This document shows, piece by piece, positions 1-7,203 of a stretch of 64,000 nt of DNA (positions are counted from its first letter, which is position 1; each line of letters opens with the position of its first letter). The notes beneath the pieces were generated by a model, which saw only the letters and a list, made by a program, of their open reading frames with translations, was not told the DNA's origin and did not search any database. The stretch spans positions 1 to 64,000 of the forward strand of contig CAADGB010000279.1 in the NCBI GenBank assembly GCA_900696455.1, given 5' to 3'. Source of the stretch: an uncultured delta proteobacterium. Its GTDB lineage: Bacteria > Myxococcota_A > Polyangia > Haliangiales > Haliangiaceae. The position numbers and the translations under genes were made by a program.

Positions 1-938
1 CGCGCGGCCGGCGCCGGCGCCCGGCCCGGGCGGCGCTCGGCCAGCAGGCGATCGAGCGCGGCGAGGTGGGCGCGCGCCCGCGCCGGCGCGAGCGCGGTCG
101 GGAGCCGGACGTACGCCAGCCACTCGGCGCGGGCCTCGTGCAGGAAGCCGGCGGTCTCGTAGAGGAAGGCGCGGTGGTAGTGCAGCTCGGCGGCGGGCAC
201 CGGCGGCGCGAGGGCGAGGCCGGCCTCGAGCCGCTCGGCGTACGAGCCCGACAGCGCCTGCTGCGCCCGCACCACCAGGTCGAACGCGTGGGTGATCTGC
301 TCGTCCCGATCGTAGATCACGGCCAGGGTCAGCCACTCGAGCGCGTCCTCGGCCTCCCAGCTCCCGGTCCCGGCCTCGACCCGGAGCGAGAGCAGCTCGA
401 CCGCGTCGCCGGTGCGGCCGACGCCGTCGAGGGCGTGGGCGAGGTAGACCGCGGCCACCGAGCTGCTGCGGCGATCGGCGCGCTCGCCCAGGGCCTGGCG
501 CAGGGGGCCGAGCGCGGCGGCGGGCTCCCCGCGGCGGAGGGCGAGGCGGCCGAGCCGGAGGAGGGCGTCGGTGCGCGCCGGCCCGCGCGGCGCGCGCGCC
601 GCGAACTCGGCGAGCCGTCGCGCGGCCTCGCCGGCGAGGCCGGCCTCGTCGGCGAGCGCGCCCAGGTAGTAGCCGAGCTCGGGATCGTCCGGGGCGAGGG
701 TGCGGGCGTGGCGGGCGAGGCGGGTGGCCTCGGCGACGACGCGCGCGCGCTGCTCGGGGCTCCAGTCCGAGGTCAGGACGCCGAGCGCGTCGCGCAGCGC
801 CAGCTTGATCGCCCCGACCTGCGCCCGGTGCGGGGACACGACCTCGGCCCAGACCTCGCCGCGGTCGCGGCGGTCGGGATCCCGGGGCGCGGCGGCGGCG
901 GCGGTCGCCAGGGTCAGGGCGACCAGCCCGGCCGCCAC
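1..938 (-). CDS. Exported TPR-like repeat protein, C-terminus outside the window
   Basis: Reading leftwards from a GTG at 938, the frame stays open to the window edge, so the C-terminus is missing. A GAGAGGA ribosome site sits about 8 bases upstream of the GTG. The first residues (VAAGLVALTLATAAAAA) look like a signal peptide. The rest is Ala/Leu/Arg-rich helical sequence with repeated LxxLGRLALRRGE-type and YLAHALDGVGRTGDA-type segments, typical of tetratricopeptide repeats. I recognise no catalytic domain. It is divergent from the gene at 1192, with about 250 bases between them that hold nothing else I can identify. TPR assignment is by eye; the exact function is unknown. Confidence 0.62.
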   Translation of the reverse strand, partial: MAAGLVALTLATAAAAAPRDPDRRDRGEVWAEVVSPHRAQVGAIKLALRDALGVLTSDWSPEQRARVVAEATRLARHARTLAPDDPELGYYLGALADEAGLAGEAARRLAEFAARAPRGPARTDALLRLGRLALRRGEPAAALGPLRQALGERADRRSSSVAAVYLAHALDGVGRTGDAVELLSLRVEAGTGSWEAEDALEWLTLAVIYDRDEQITHAFDLVVRAQQALSGSYAERLEAGLALAPPVPAAELHYHRAFLYETAGFLHEARAEWLAYVRLPTALAPARARAHLAALDRLLAERRPGRAPAPAA

Positions 939-1191
939 GGCCTGTCCTCTCGCGCGGGGCACCCGCCCAGTATGCGCGCAGGGATCGGGTGGCACCAGCC
1001 GGCCGGGGCGCGAGCGTCCGGACCGGTGGGCGGAGCGGCCGCCGGGGCCCGGCGCCCCAGGGAGCGGGGGACGATGGACCCCGTCCTTGCGCGCGCACCG
1101 CTCGTGATCTCCACGGCTTGCGGTGGGCTCGTCCTCGCCGCGAGCTGGCAGGGACCTTGCTCTGGTCCGGCTCGTGGATAGCGCTGGCGTC

Positions 1192-1866
1192 ATGCGCGCG
1201 GCCCTCGAGCTCTTCTCCGCCCGGCACTACCCGGGAGTCGTGGCGGCGTGCCAGGACGCGATCCTGGACGACCCGGGCAACCTGCACCTCCGGCTCCTGC
1301 GAGCGCGCGCGCTGATGGCGCTGCGGCGCGACCCCGAGGCCCAGACCGAGATCAGCGAGTGCCTGCGGCTCGAGCCGCGGCTGGGCGCCGCCTATCGCCT
1401 GCTCGGCGAGCTGGCGGCGCGCCGCGACGAGGTCGAGTCGGCCAAGATCTTCCTGCGCGAGGCGCTGCGCCTCGATCCCGACGACGCCGAGGCCCGCGAG
1501 TGGCTGGGCGTGGTCCAGGCGATGGTCCGGTCGACCGCGGCGGCGGATAAACTCCCGGCGGCCGCCGCCGCGGTTGACCATCTTGTCGAGCGGTCACGAT
1601 CGTCGCGGCGCGCGCAGGGCACGCGGCCGCCGCCCGAGCACCGGCCGTCGGCCCTGTCCCAGCTCCCCGTGGCGTCGGGGTTCGGCAGCTACCTGGTCGA
1701 GGCCGGCGTGCTGTCGCCGGTGCAGCTCCGCGCCGCGCTCGCGTACAAGAAATCGACCGGCCTGCGCCTGGGCACGGCGGCGGTCGCGCTCGGCTTCGCC
1801 TCCGAGCTCAAGATCGAGTGGGCGTCGCTGGCCTATCACGGCCAGCACCGCCGCGCCGCGATGTAG
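1192..1866 (+). CDS. TPR protein with C-terminal MshEN-like domain
   Basis: The 224-residue product has two parts. Residues 1-110 are TPR helices (LRARALMALRRDPEAQTEI; LRLDPDDAEAREWLG). Residues about 161-215 have the pattern GSYLVEAGVLSPVQLRAAL then TGLRLGTAAVALGF, which matches the N-terminal domain of type II secretion/type IV pilus ATPases (MshEN, GspE N-domain), a fold known in some proteins to bind cyclic di-GMP. No ATPase follows, so it may be a free-standing adaptor. A Ser/Thr kinase gene starts 42 bases downstream. The start is either ATG 1192 or the in-frame GTG at 1174; neither has a strong ribosome site. The fold assignment is inference from sequence pattern. Confidence 0.72.
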   Translation: MRAALELFSARHYPGVVAACQDAILDDPGNLHLRLLRARALMALRRDPEAQTEISECLRLEPRLGAAYRLLGELAARRDEVESAKIFLREALRLDPDDAEAREWLGVVQAMVRSTAAADKLPAAAAAVDHLVERSRSSRRAQGTRPPPEHRPSALSQLPVASGFGSYLVEAGVLSPVQLRAALAYKKSTGLRLGTAAVALGFASELKIEWASLAYHGQHRRAAM

Positions 1867-1908
1867 CCTGCCCGGCCCCGGGAATTCCCGTAGACTGGCC
1901 GGGCCGCG

Positions 1909-3336
1909 ATGTTCGAGCCCGGCACCGTCATCGGCCAGAAGTTCTGGGTCGAGCGCGAGCTCGGCCAGGGCGGCATGGGCGTGGTGGTGGCGGCGACCCA
2001 CCTCCAGCTCGGGCAGCGGGTCGCGCTCAAGTTCCTGCGGCCGGAGGCGACGCGCGACGCCGCCCAGGTCGAGCGCTTCCAGCGCGAGGCGCGCGCGGTG
2101 GCGCGGCTGCGCAGCGAGCACGTGTGCCGGGTCCTCGACGTCGGCAGCGAGCGCGGCGTGCCGTACATCGTGATGGAGCACCTCGAGGGCCGCGACCTCG
2201 GCACGGCGCTCGAGAAGGGCGGGCCGGTGCCGGTGGCGCAGGCGGTCGACCACGTGGTGCAGGCGTGCCTGGCGCTGGCCGAGGCCCACGCCGCCGGCAT
2301 CGTCCACCGCGACCTCAAGCCGTCGAACCTGTTCCTGACCCGGCGGCCCGAGGGCACGCCGCTGGTCAAGGTCATGGACTTCGGCATCGCCAAGCTGCAC
2401 GGCCGCATGGACGCGCGCCTCACCGACTCGGCGGCGATCATGGGCTCGCCGGCCTACATGGCGCCCGAGCAGCTCAAGAGCGCGCGCGACGTCGACGCCC
2501 GCGCCGACGTGTGGTCGCTGGGCGTGGTGCTGTTCGAGCTGGTCACCGGGCGGCGCCCGTTCGACGCGCCGACGATCGCCGAGATCGCGGCCAAGGTGAC
2601 GCTCGATCCGCCGGCGCCGCTGCCGCTGTCGCTGCCGCGGGGCTTCCCCGAGCTGGTGCTGCGCTGCCTGGAGAAGGATCCGCGGCGGCGCTTCCGCTCG
2701 GTCGCCGAGCTGGCGCAGGCGATCGCGCCGTACGGCCTGCCCGCGACCCGCGCCACCGCCGAGCACGCGGCGCAGCTCGCCGGGGCCGCGGTGCGGCGGA
2801 CCGATCCGTCGGCGCGGGTGATGGGTGCGCAGACGATGCCGCGGTGGAAGTCGGTCCTCGGGCGCGGCGGCTCGCCGCGGCGACGGTGGCTGGCGGCGGG
2901 CGGCGCCGCGGCGGCGATCGCGGCGGCGGCGGCGATCGCGATCGTCCTGGTGGGCGGCACGCGGGGAGAGGCGAGGGGAGAGGAGCCGGCGGCGGGATCG
3001 GGCGTGGTCACGGGGGCGGGGCCGGCCTCGGGTTCGGCCTCGGGTTCGGCTTCGGCTTCGGATTCGGACTCGGCCTCGGGTTCGGCTTCGGATTCGGCCT
3101 CGGGTTCGGCTTCGGATTCGGCCTCGGCCTCGGGCTCGGGTTCGGTCTCGGATCCGGCCTCGGGCTCGGGCGCCGCGCTGCTCTTCCCCGCGCGCGCCAG
3201 CGAGGGCGGGCGCAAGAAGGACCGCGCCCGCGAGCCGGCGGCGGGCGCGGCGCCGGACGCCGGGGCGCCGCCGTCGGGGGCGGTGGTCGACGACCTCATC
3301 GATCGCGACGGCGACGGCATCCCCGACCGGCGCTGA
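1909..3336 (+). CDS. Membrane-anchored Ser/Thr protein kinase with Ser/Asp/Gly/Ala linker
   Basis: A 475-residue PknB-type kinase. The catalytic domain spans about residues 12-275: glycine loop GQGGMGVV (19-26), VALK with Lys41, HRDLKPSN (133-140), DFG (157-159) and GSPAYMAPEQ (179-188). All key residues are present, so it should be active. A charged juxtamembrane stretch precedes a single transmembrane helix at about 327-348. Outside the membrane come a Ser-(Gly/Ala/Asp) repeat at 373-420, encoded by a hexamer array, and a C-terminal DRDGDGIPD motif of the thrombospondin type 3 calcium-binding kind. No PASTA or other ligand domain is visible. It presumably senses an envelope signal; the ligand is unknown. 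Confidence 0.9.
   Translation: MFEPGTVIGQKFWVERELGQGGMGVVVAATHLQLGQRVALKFLRPEATRDAAQVERFQREARAVARLRSEHVCRVLDVGSERGVPYIVMEHLEGRDLGTALEKGGPVPVAQAVDHVVQACLALAEAHAAGIVHRDLKPSNLFLTRRPEGTPLVKVMDFGIAKLHGRMDARLTDSAAIMGSPAYMAPEQLKSARDVDARADVWSLGVVLFELVTGRRPFDAPTIAEIAAKVTLDPPAPLPLSLPRGFPELVLRCLEKDPRRRFRSVAELAQAIAPYGLPATRATAEHAAQLAGAAVRRTDPSARVMGAQTMPRWKSVLGRGGSPRRRWLAAGGAAAAIAAAAAIAIVLVGGTRGEARGEEPAAGSGVVTGAGPASGSASGSASASDSDSASGSASDSASGSASDSASASGSGSVSDPASGSGAALLFPARASEGGRKKDRAREPAAGAAPDAGAPPSGAVVDDLIDRDGDGIPDRR
3025..3168 (+). repeat. Hexamer array TCGGNY inside the kinase gene
   Basis: About 24 tandem six-base units of the form TCG-GNY (TCGGGT, TCGGCC, TCGGAT, TCGGAC and others). They are read in frame as Ser followed by Gly, Ala or Asp, with one Val. 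The array encodes the extracytoplasmic linker of the kinase. Five further arrays of the same unit or its complement lie in this window. Confidence 0.9.
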
Positions 3337-3397
3337 TGCCGGCCGGGCTGGGGGCCGCACCCGGGCGCGGCCCCCGCGAGCTCCACGGCAGCGCCGA

Positions 3398-3986
3398 TCA
3401 GGCCAGCGGGTCGCGATGGACCTCGGTCAGCGGCAGCCCGCAGCCGAGCGAGGTCAGGCGGGCGACGCCGTCACCGGTCACCTGCTCGCGCGTCCACGCG
3501 CCGTCGGCGCCGCGGCGCACGACCTCGACGGCGCGGCGATCGTGGGCGACCAGGACGATCTCGGCCAGCGACGGCACCTGCTTAGTGTCCGAGCTTCTCG
3601 GTCCGGTCGTAGTCCTCGGTGGACGGGCTCAGGACCTCGACCACCACGCGGGGGTTGGTCACGGTGTGCCCCGACCGATCGGCAGGATCGGGCTCGAGCC
3701 GCTCGCAGACGATCGTGAGATCGGGGTACGTGGCGAGGCCGGTGGCGAGGATGCGGACCCGGAGGTCGGCGGAGAACCCCCGGCAGCGCTGGCCGCGCAG
3801 GGCGGTGGTGAAGAGCGCGGCGAGGTGGGCGGCGATCGCGGCGTGCTCGGGCGAGCCGCCGGCCATGGCCCAGACCTGACCGTCGAGGAACTCGTGCTCG
3901 ATCTCGCCCTGCTCCTCGACGATCAGGTACTCGTCGAAGGTGAAGCGCTGGCGCACCGCCTGGGCCATGGCCCGAGCCCACCGCAC
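3398..3986 (-). pseudogene. Uma2-family (DUF820) endonuclease-fold gene, frameshifted
   Basis: From GTG 3986 (or ATG 3968) the frame encodes a typical Uma2 protein: FTFDEYLIVEEQG, FLDGQVWAMAGGSPEH, YPDLTIVCERL, and NPRVVVEVLSPSTEDYDRTEK. It then hits TAA at about 3591-3593, just after EKLGH. The expected tail continues in another frame (QVPSLAEIVLVAHDRRAVEV ... GLPLTEVHRDPLA) to a TGA at 3398. Restoring a HYKQVPSL-like join needs two extra bases, so this is a 2-base deletion (or +1 shift) near 3592. The PD-(D/E)XK-like core residues lie upstream of the break, so a shortened product of about 134 residues may still be made. A sequencing error would explain it equally well. Confidence 0.75.
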
Positions 3987-4070
3987 GCGCCCCGACCCGG
4001 ATCACACCATCGACCGGGGGACGGCGGCCTGGCGTTGACGCGGCGGCGGCCGGCGGCGGAGGATGGGGCC

Positions 4071-6200
4071 ATGTCCGATCGGATGAAGCGGCGTGACTTC
4101 CTCAGGCTGTCCGGAACGTTCTTCGCGGCGGCGAGCCTCGGCGGCCTGCCCGGGTGCGGCGACGACGGCGGCGATCCCCAGCCCGACGCCCAGCAGGCCG
4201 GCGTCTTCGCGTTCCCGCAGGGCGTGGCCTCGGGCGATCCGCGCGAGTCGTCGGTGGTGCTGTGGACGCGCGCGGTGCGCACCTCGGGGGCGTCCGACGC
4301 GGTCGGGCTCACGGTCGAGGTCGCCAGCGACGCCGCCTTCGCCACCGTCGTCGTGATGCAGGAGGTGTGGGCCCAGCCCGCGGTCGATCACACCGTGCGC
4401 GTGGTCGTGACCGGGCTGGCCGCCGACACCATCTACCACTACCGCTTCCGCGCCGGCGCCGACGTCATCGCCGGCCGCACCCGGACCGCGCCCGCCGCCG
4501 ACGCCGACGTGCCGGTCCGCCTGGCGTGGGCGAGCTGCCAGGACTACGGCGCCGGCCACTACGGCGCGTACAAGGTGATGCTCGACGAGGATCTGGCGCG
4601 GCCCGAGGCCGACCAGATCCGCTTCGTCCTCCACCTCGGCGACTTCATCTACGAGACCCGCGGCGGCGGCTTCCAGGTCCCGCTCGACGACAGCTTCCAG
4701 CCCATCACCCTCAACAACCCCGACGGCAACCCGCGCCAGGTCAGCCCGTTCCCGTCGGGCGGCGGCACCGCCGGCGGCACCAACTTCGCGCAGACCGTCG
4801 ACGACTTCCGCCACCTCTACAAGATCTTCGCCTCCGATCCCGACCTCATGGCGGCGCGCGCCCGCTGGCCGTTCATCCACACCTGGGACGACCACGAGTT
4901 CTCGAACGACTGCTGGCAGAGCATGGCGAACTTCACGGACGCCAACAGCACCGACGAGCCGTCGCAGCGCAAGAAGCTGGCCGCCAACCAGGCCTGGTTC
5001 GAGTACATCCCGGTCCAGCTCACCGGCGCCCCCGGCGTCCCCGGCGTCACCCAGCACGCCAGGGACTTCACCCCGCCGCCCGGCGAGCTCACCGACGCCG
5101 CCTTCACCGCCCCCGACGACGACAACTTCGTCCCCGAGCCCAACAACGTCGCCGCCGTCGGCTCGATGACCATCTACCGCAGCCTCCGCTTCGGCCGCCA
5201 CGTCGAGCTGGTCGTGACCGACCAGCGCAGCTACCGCAGCGACCACGCGGTGCCGGAGGAGTTCACCCAGGGCTCGATCGAGTACCTCGACGAGCGCAAC
5301 GCGCTACCCGCCGATGACGTGGCGATCATGGACGCCGGTCGTACCTACAACAACAACAACCCGCCGACGATGGTCGGCTTCACCTCGAAGCCCAACCCGC
5401 GCCGCGAGAGCCCGCCCGGGACCATGCTCGGCGCCCAGCAGAAGCAGTGGTTCAAGGACACGATGCGGCTCTCAACCGCCACCTGGAAGCTGTGGGGCAA
5501 CGAGGTCCCGCTCATGCGCTTCTTCATCAAGGCCGCGCCGGTGACCCTGGTGGTGGATCGGATCATGAACGGCGACGCCTGGGACGGCTACGCCGTCGAA
5601 CGCAACGAGCTGATGACCTATCTTCGCGATCAGAGCGTCGAGAACGTCGTGGTGCTCACGGGCGACATCCATGCGCACTTTGCGGGCATCGTCAACGACG
5701 ACTACAGCGCAGCGACGCCCAGCCCGGTCGCGGTCGAGTTCTGCGCCGCCGGCATCGCCTCGAACTCGCTGTTCTCGTTCTTCGAAAGCGCCGCCCGCGG
5801 TTCGGGCGTACCGGCCGACGTCCGCGCCGTCATCACGTACGACGCCTCGGGGTCCGGCGGCGCGAGCTTCGTGGAGAACATGAATCTGCTGTTGCTGCAC
5901 GGAACGGCCGCAGCGGACACCATGGCGCGCACGAACGACCGGGCGATGGCCCTTGCCGCGTCGGACCCGACCGTCAACCCGCACCTGAAGTACGCCGACA
6001 CCAACTGTCAGGGGTTCGGTGTCGCATTGATCGGCGCCTCGCAGATCGAGGCCACGTTGACCACGATCAGCCGCCCGGTCACCCAGGCCGCCTCCACCGT
6101 CCGCCGCACCGCCCGGTTCGTGGTTCCGGCAGGCAATCCGGCCGGGCTGACCGGGCCGACGATCACGGGGACGCCACCGTTCCCGTTCGAGCCCGGCTGA
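4071..6200 (+). CDS. phoD: PhoD-type alkaline phosphatase/phosphodiesterase, Tat-exported
   Basis: A 709-residue protein with a twin-arginine signal (KRRDFLRLSG at 6-15) and a lipobox-like LPGC at 26-29, so it is probably a folded exported lipoprotein. An N-terminal Ig-like PhoD domain (FPQGVASGDPRESSVVLWTR) leads into the metallophosphatase domain. That domain carries HLGDFIYE, WDDHEFSND and TGDIHAHF, which match the PhoD metal-binding motifs. The family hydrolyses phosphomonoesters or phosphodiesters such as teichoic acid or phospholipid, using Ca/Fe. GGAGGA sits a few bases before ATG 4071. The reading frame is open far upstream of this ATG but shows no homology there. Confidence 0.9.
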   Translation: MSDRMKRRDFLRLSGTFFAAASLGGLPGCGDDGGDPQPDAQQAGVFAFPQGVASGDPRESSVVLWTRAVRTSGASDAVGLTVEVASDAAFATVVVMQEVWAQPAVDHTVRVVVTGLAADTIYHYRFRAGADVIAGRTRTAPAADADVPVRLAWASCQDYGAGHYGAYKVMLDEDLARPEADQIRFVLHLGDFIYETRGGGFQVPLDDSFQPITLNNPDGNPRQVSPFPSGGGTAGGTNFAQTVDDFRHLYKIFASDPDLMAARARWPFIHTWDDHEFSNDCWQSMANFTDANSTDEPSQRKKLAANQAWFEYIPVQLTGAPGVPGVTQHARDFTPPPGELTDAAFTAPDDDNFVPEPNNVAAVGSMTIYRSLRFGRHVELVVTDQRSYRSDHAVPEEFTQGSIEYLDERNALPADDVAIMDAGRTYNNNNPPTMVGFTSKPNPRRESPPGTMLGAQQKQWFKDTMRLSTATWKLWGNEVPLMRFFIKAAPVTLVVDRIMNGDAWDGYAVERNELMTYLRDQSVENVVVLTGDIHAHFAGIVNDDYSAATPSPVAVEFCAAGIASNSLFSFFESAARGSGVPADVRAVITYDASGSGGASFVENMNLLLLHGTAAADTMARTNDRAMALAASDPTVNPHLKYADTNCQGFGVALIGASQIEATLTTISRPVTQAASTVRRTARFVVPAGNPAGLTGPTITGTPPFPFEPG

Positions 6201-6266
6201 CCTGAGACTCGGCGGCAAGGGCTTTCGCCAGCACGTGTTCGGTCGCGCAGCGGAGGACTATCGTCC

Positions 6267-7154
6267 GTGACGTCGCTCCGGATCGTGGTCATGCTCACGC
6301 TCGGTTCGGCGTGCGGTCCGCGCCCCGTGGTCGGCGGCGAGGTCCGGCTTGAGGACGGAGCTCGCTCCGGTGTAGGCTCGCCGCAAACGGAAGCGGGCGT
6401 GGACGCCCCGGCGGACGCGAACGTCGACGCGGACGTGGTCCTCGCAAGAACGAGCTCGGAGGCTCCACCGCCCTTGCCCGAACCGCCCGCGTCGAACGGT
6501 GCCGTGTCGGGTACGTCGTTCTGGCAGGGGGCGAAGCCTGAGGAGAGGCCTGGTCGCCGGATCGGGATCGCGGAGGCGCGCGCGAGCGACTGGGTGGGCC
6601 CGAGGCGCGCGGAGTTCTGGGGGCTCGAGGACGTCATCGTCGTGGCGGTGCCGGTGACCGAGACCGGCAAGCAGCGCGCTCGCAACGCGCGGAGCTGGCC
6701 CGATGGCGACGGGCTGCGCTGCGATCATCGGGTCTGCCCGAACTACGTGACGCTGGCCTCCGGCGATCGACTCGCGCTGACCAACAGCACCGCGTCACCG
6801 GTCGAGTGGGAGCTCGTTCGCGATGGGCGCGTCGTGCTTCGCGTGGCCATCGACGCGAGGCGCTTCGCACCGGCATACGTCGACATCGACGGACTGGCCG
6901 CGGGCGTGTACGGGGTGCGGGAGTCCGCGTCGGGCGAGCAGGTCGGCTGGGTGTACCGGTCGGCCACTGACGAGCTCGCCGTCGGGCCGACCCGAGGCAG
7001 TTTGTGCCGCTTCTCCCTCTCGTTATCGCCGGGCACCTACCGCCTCGTCGCCTGGCATCCGGACCTGGAGAGTCAGGAGCACCTGGTGGAGGTCAAGCCC
7101 AGGCGGATCCAGCGCTTCAACCCGGTCTTCTCGGAGGCGCAGATTCGACCGTGA
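6267..7154 (+). CDS. Lipoprotein with two cupredoxin/peptidase-regulatory-like beta domains
   Basis: GTG start; the 295-residue product begins with a short lipoprotein signal (MLTLGSAC). An Ala/Asp/Pro-rich linker to about residue 90 is followed by all-beta sequence. One segment, CPNYVTLASGDRLALTNS, resembles the start of cupredoxin-like folds. A second, LSPGTYRLVAWHPDLE, resembles carboxypeptidase-regulatory-like domains found in methylamine-utilisation-type proteins. No copper ligand set (His, Cys, His, Met) is convincing. The third-position GC is lower than in neighbours. It follows phoD after 66 bases and converges with the gene ending at 7204. I do not recognise a named family. Confidence 0.65.
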   Translation: MTSLRIVVMLTLGSACGPRPVVGGEVRLEDGARSGVGSPQTEAGVDAPADANVDADVVLARTSSEAPPPLPEPPASNGAVSGTSFWQGAKPEERPGRRIGIAEARASDWVGPRRAEFWGLEDVIVVAVPVTETGKQRARNARSWPDGDGLRCDHRVCPNYVTLASGDRLALTNSTASPVEWELVRDGRVVLRVAIDARRFAPAYVDIDGLAAGVYGVRESASGEQVGWVYRSATDELAVGPTRGSLCRFSLSLSPGTYRLVAWHPDLESQEHLVEVKPRRIQRFNPVFSEAQIRP

Positions 7155-7203
7155 AGACGAACCACGGCATCACACCGGAGCCGCCCGCCGCCGTTCCGTG
7201 ATG

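Noticed and set aside
66-1181. Plus-strand open frame at the left edge
   Set aside because: The codon pattern fits the minus strand, where a signal peptide and TPR-like repeats are read.
1818-4070. A continuous plus-strand frame leading into phoD
   Set aside because: It runs out of frame through the kinase gene and the hexamer array and shows no homology until the PhoD Tat signal at 4071.
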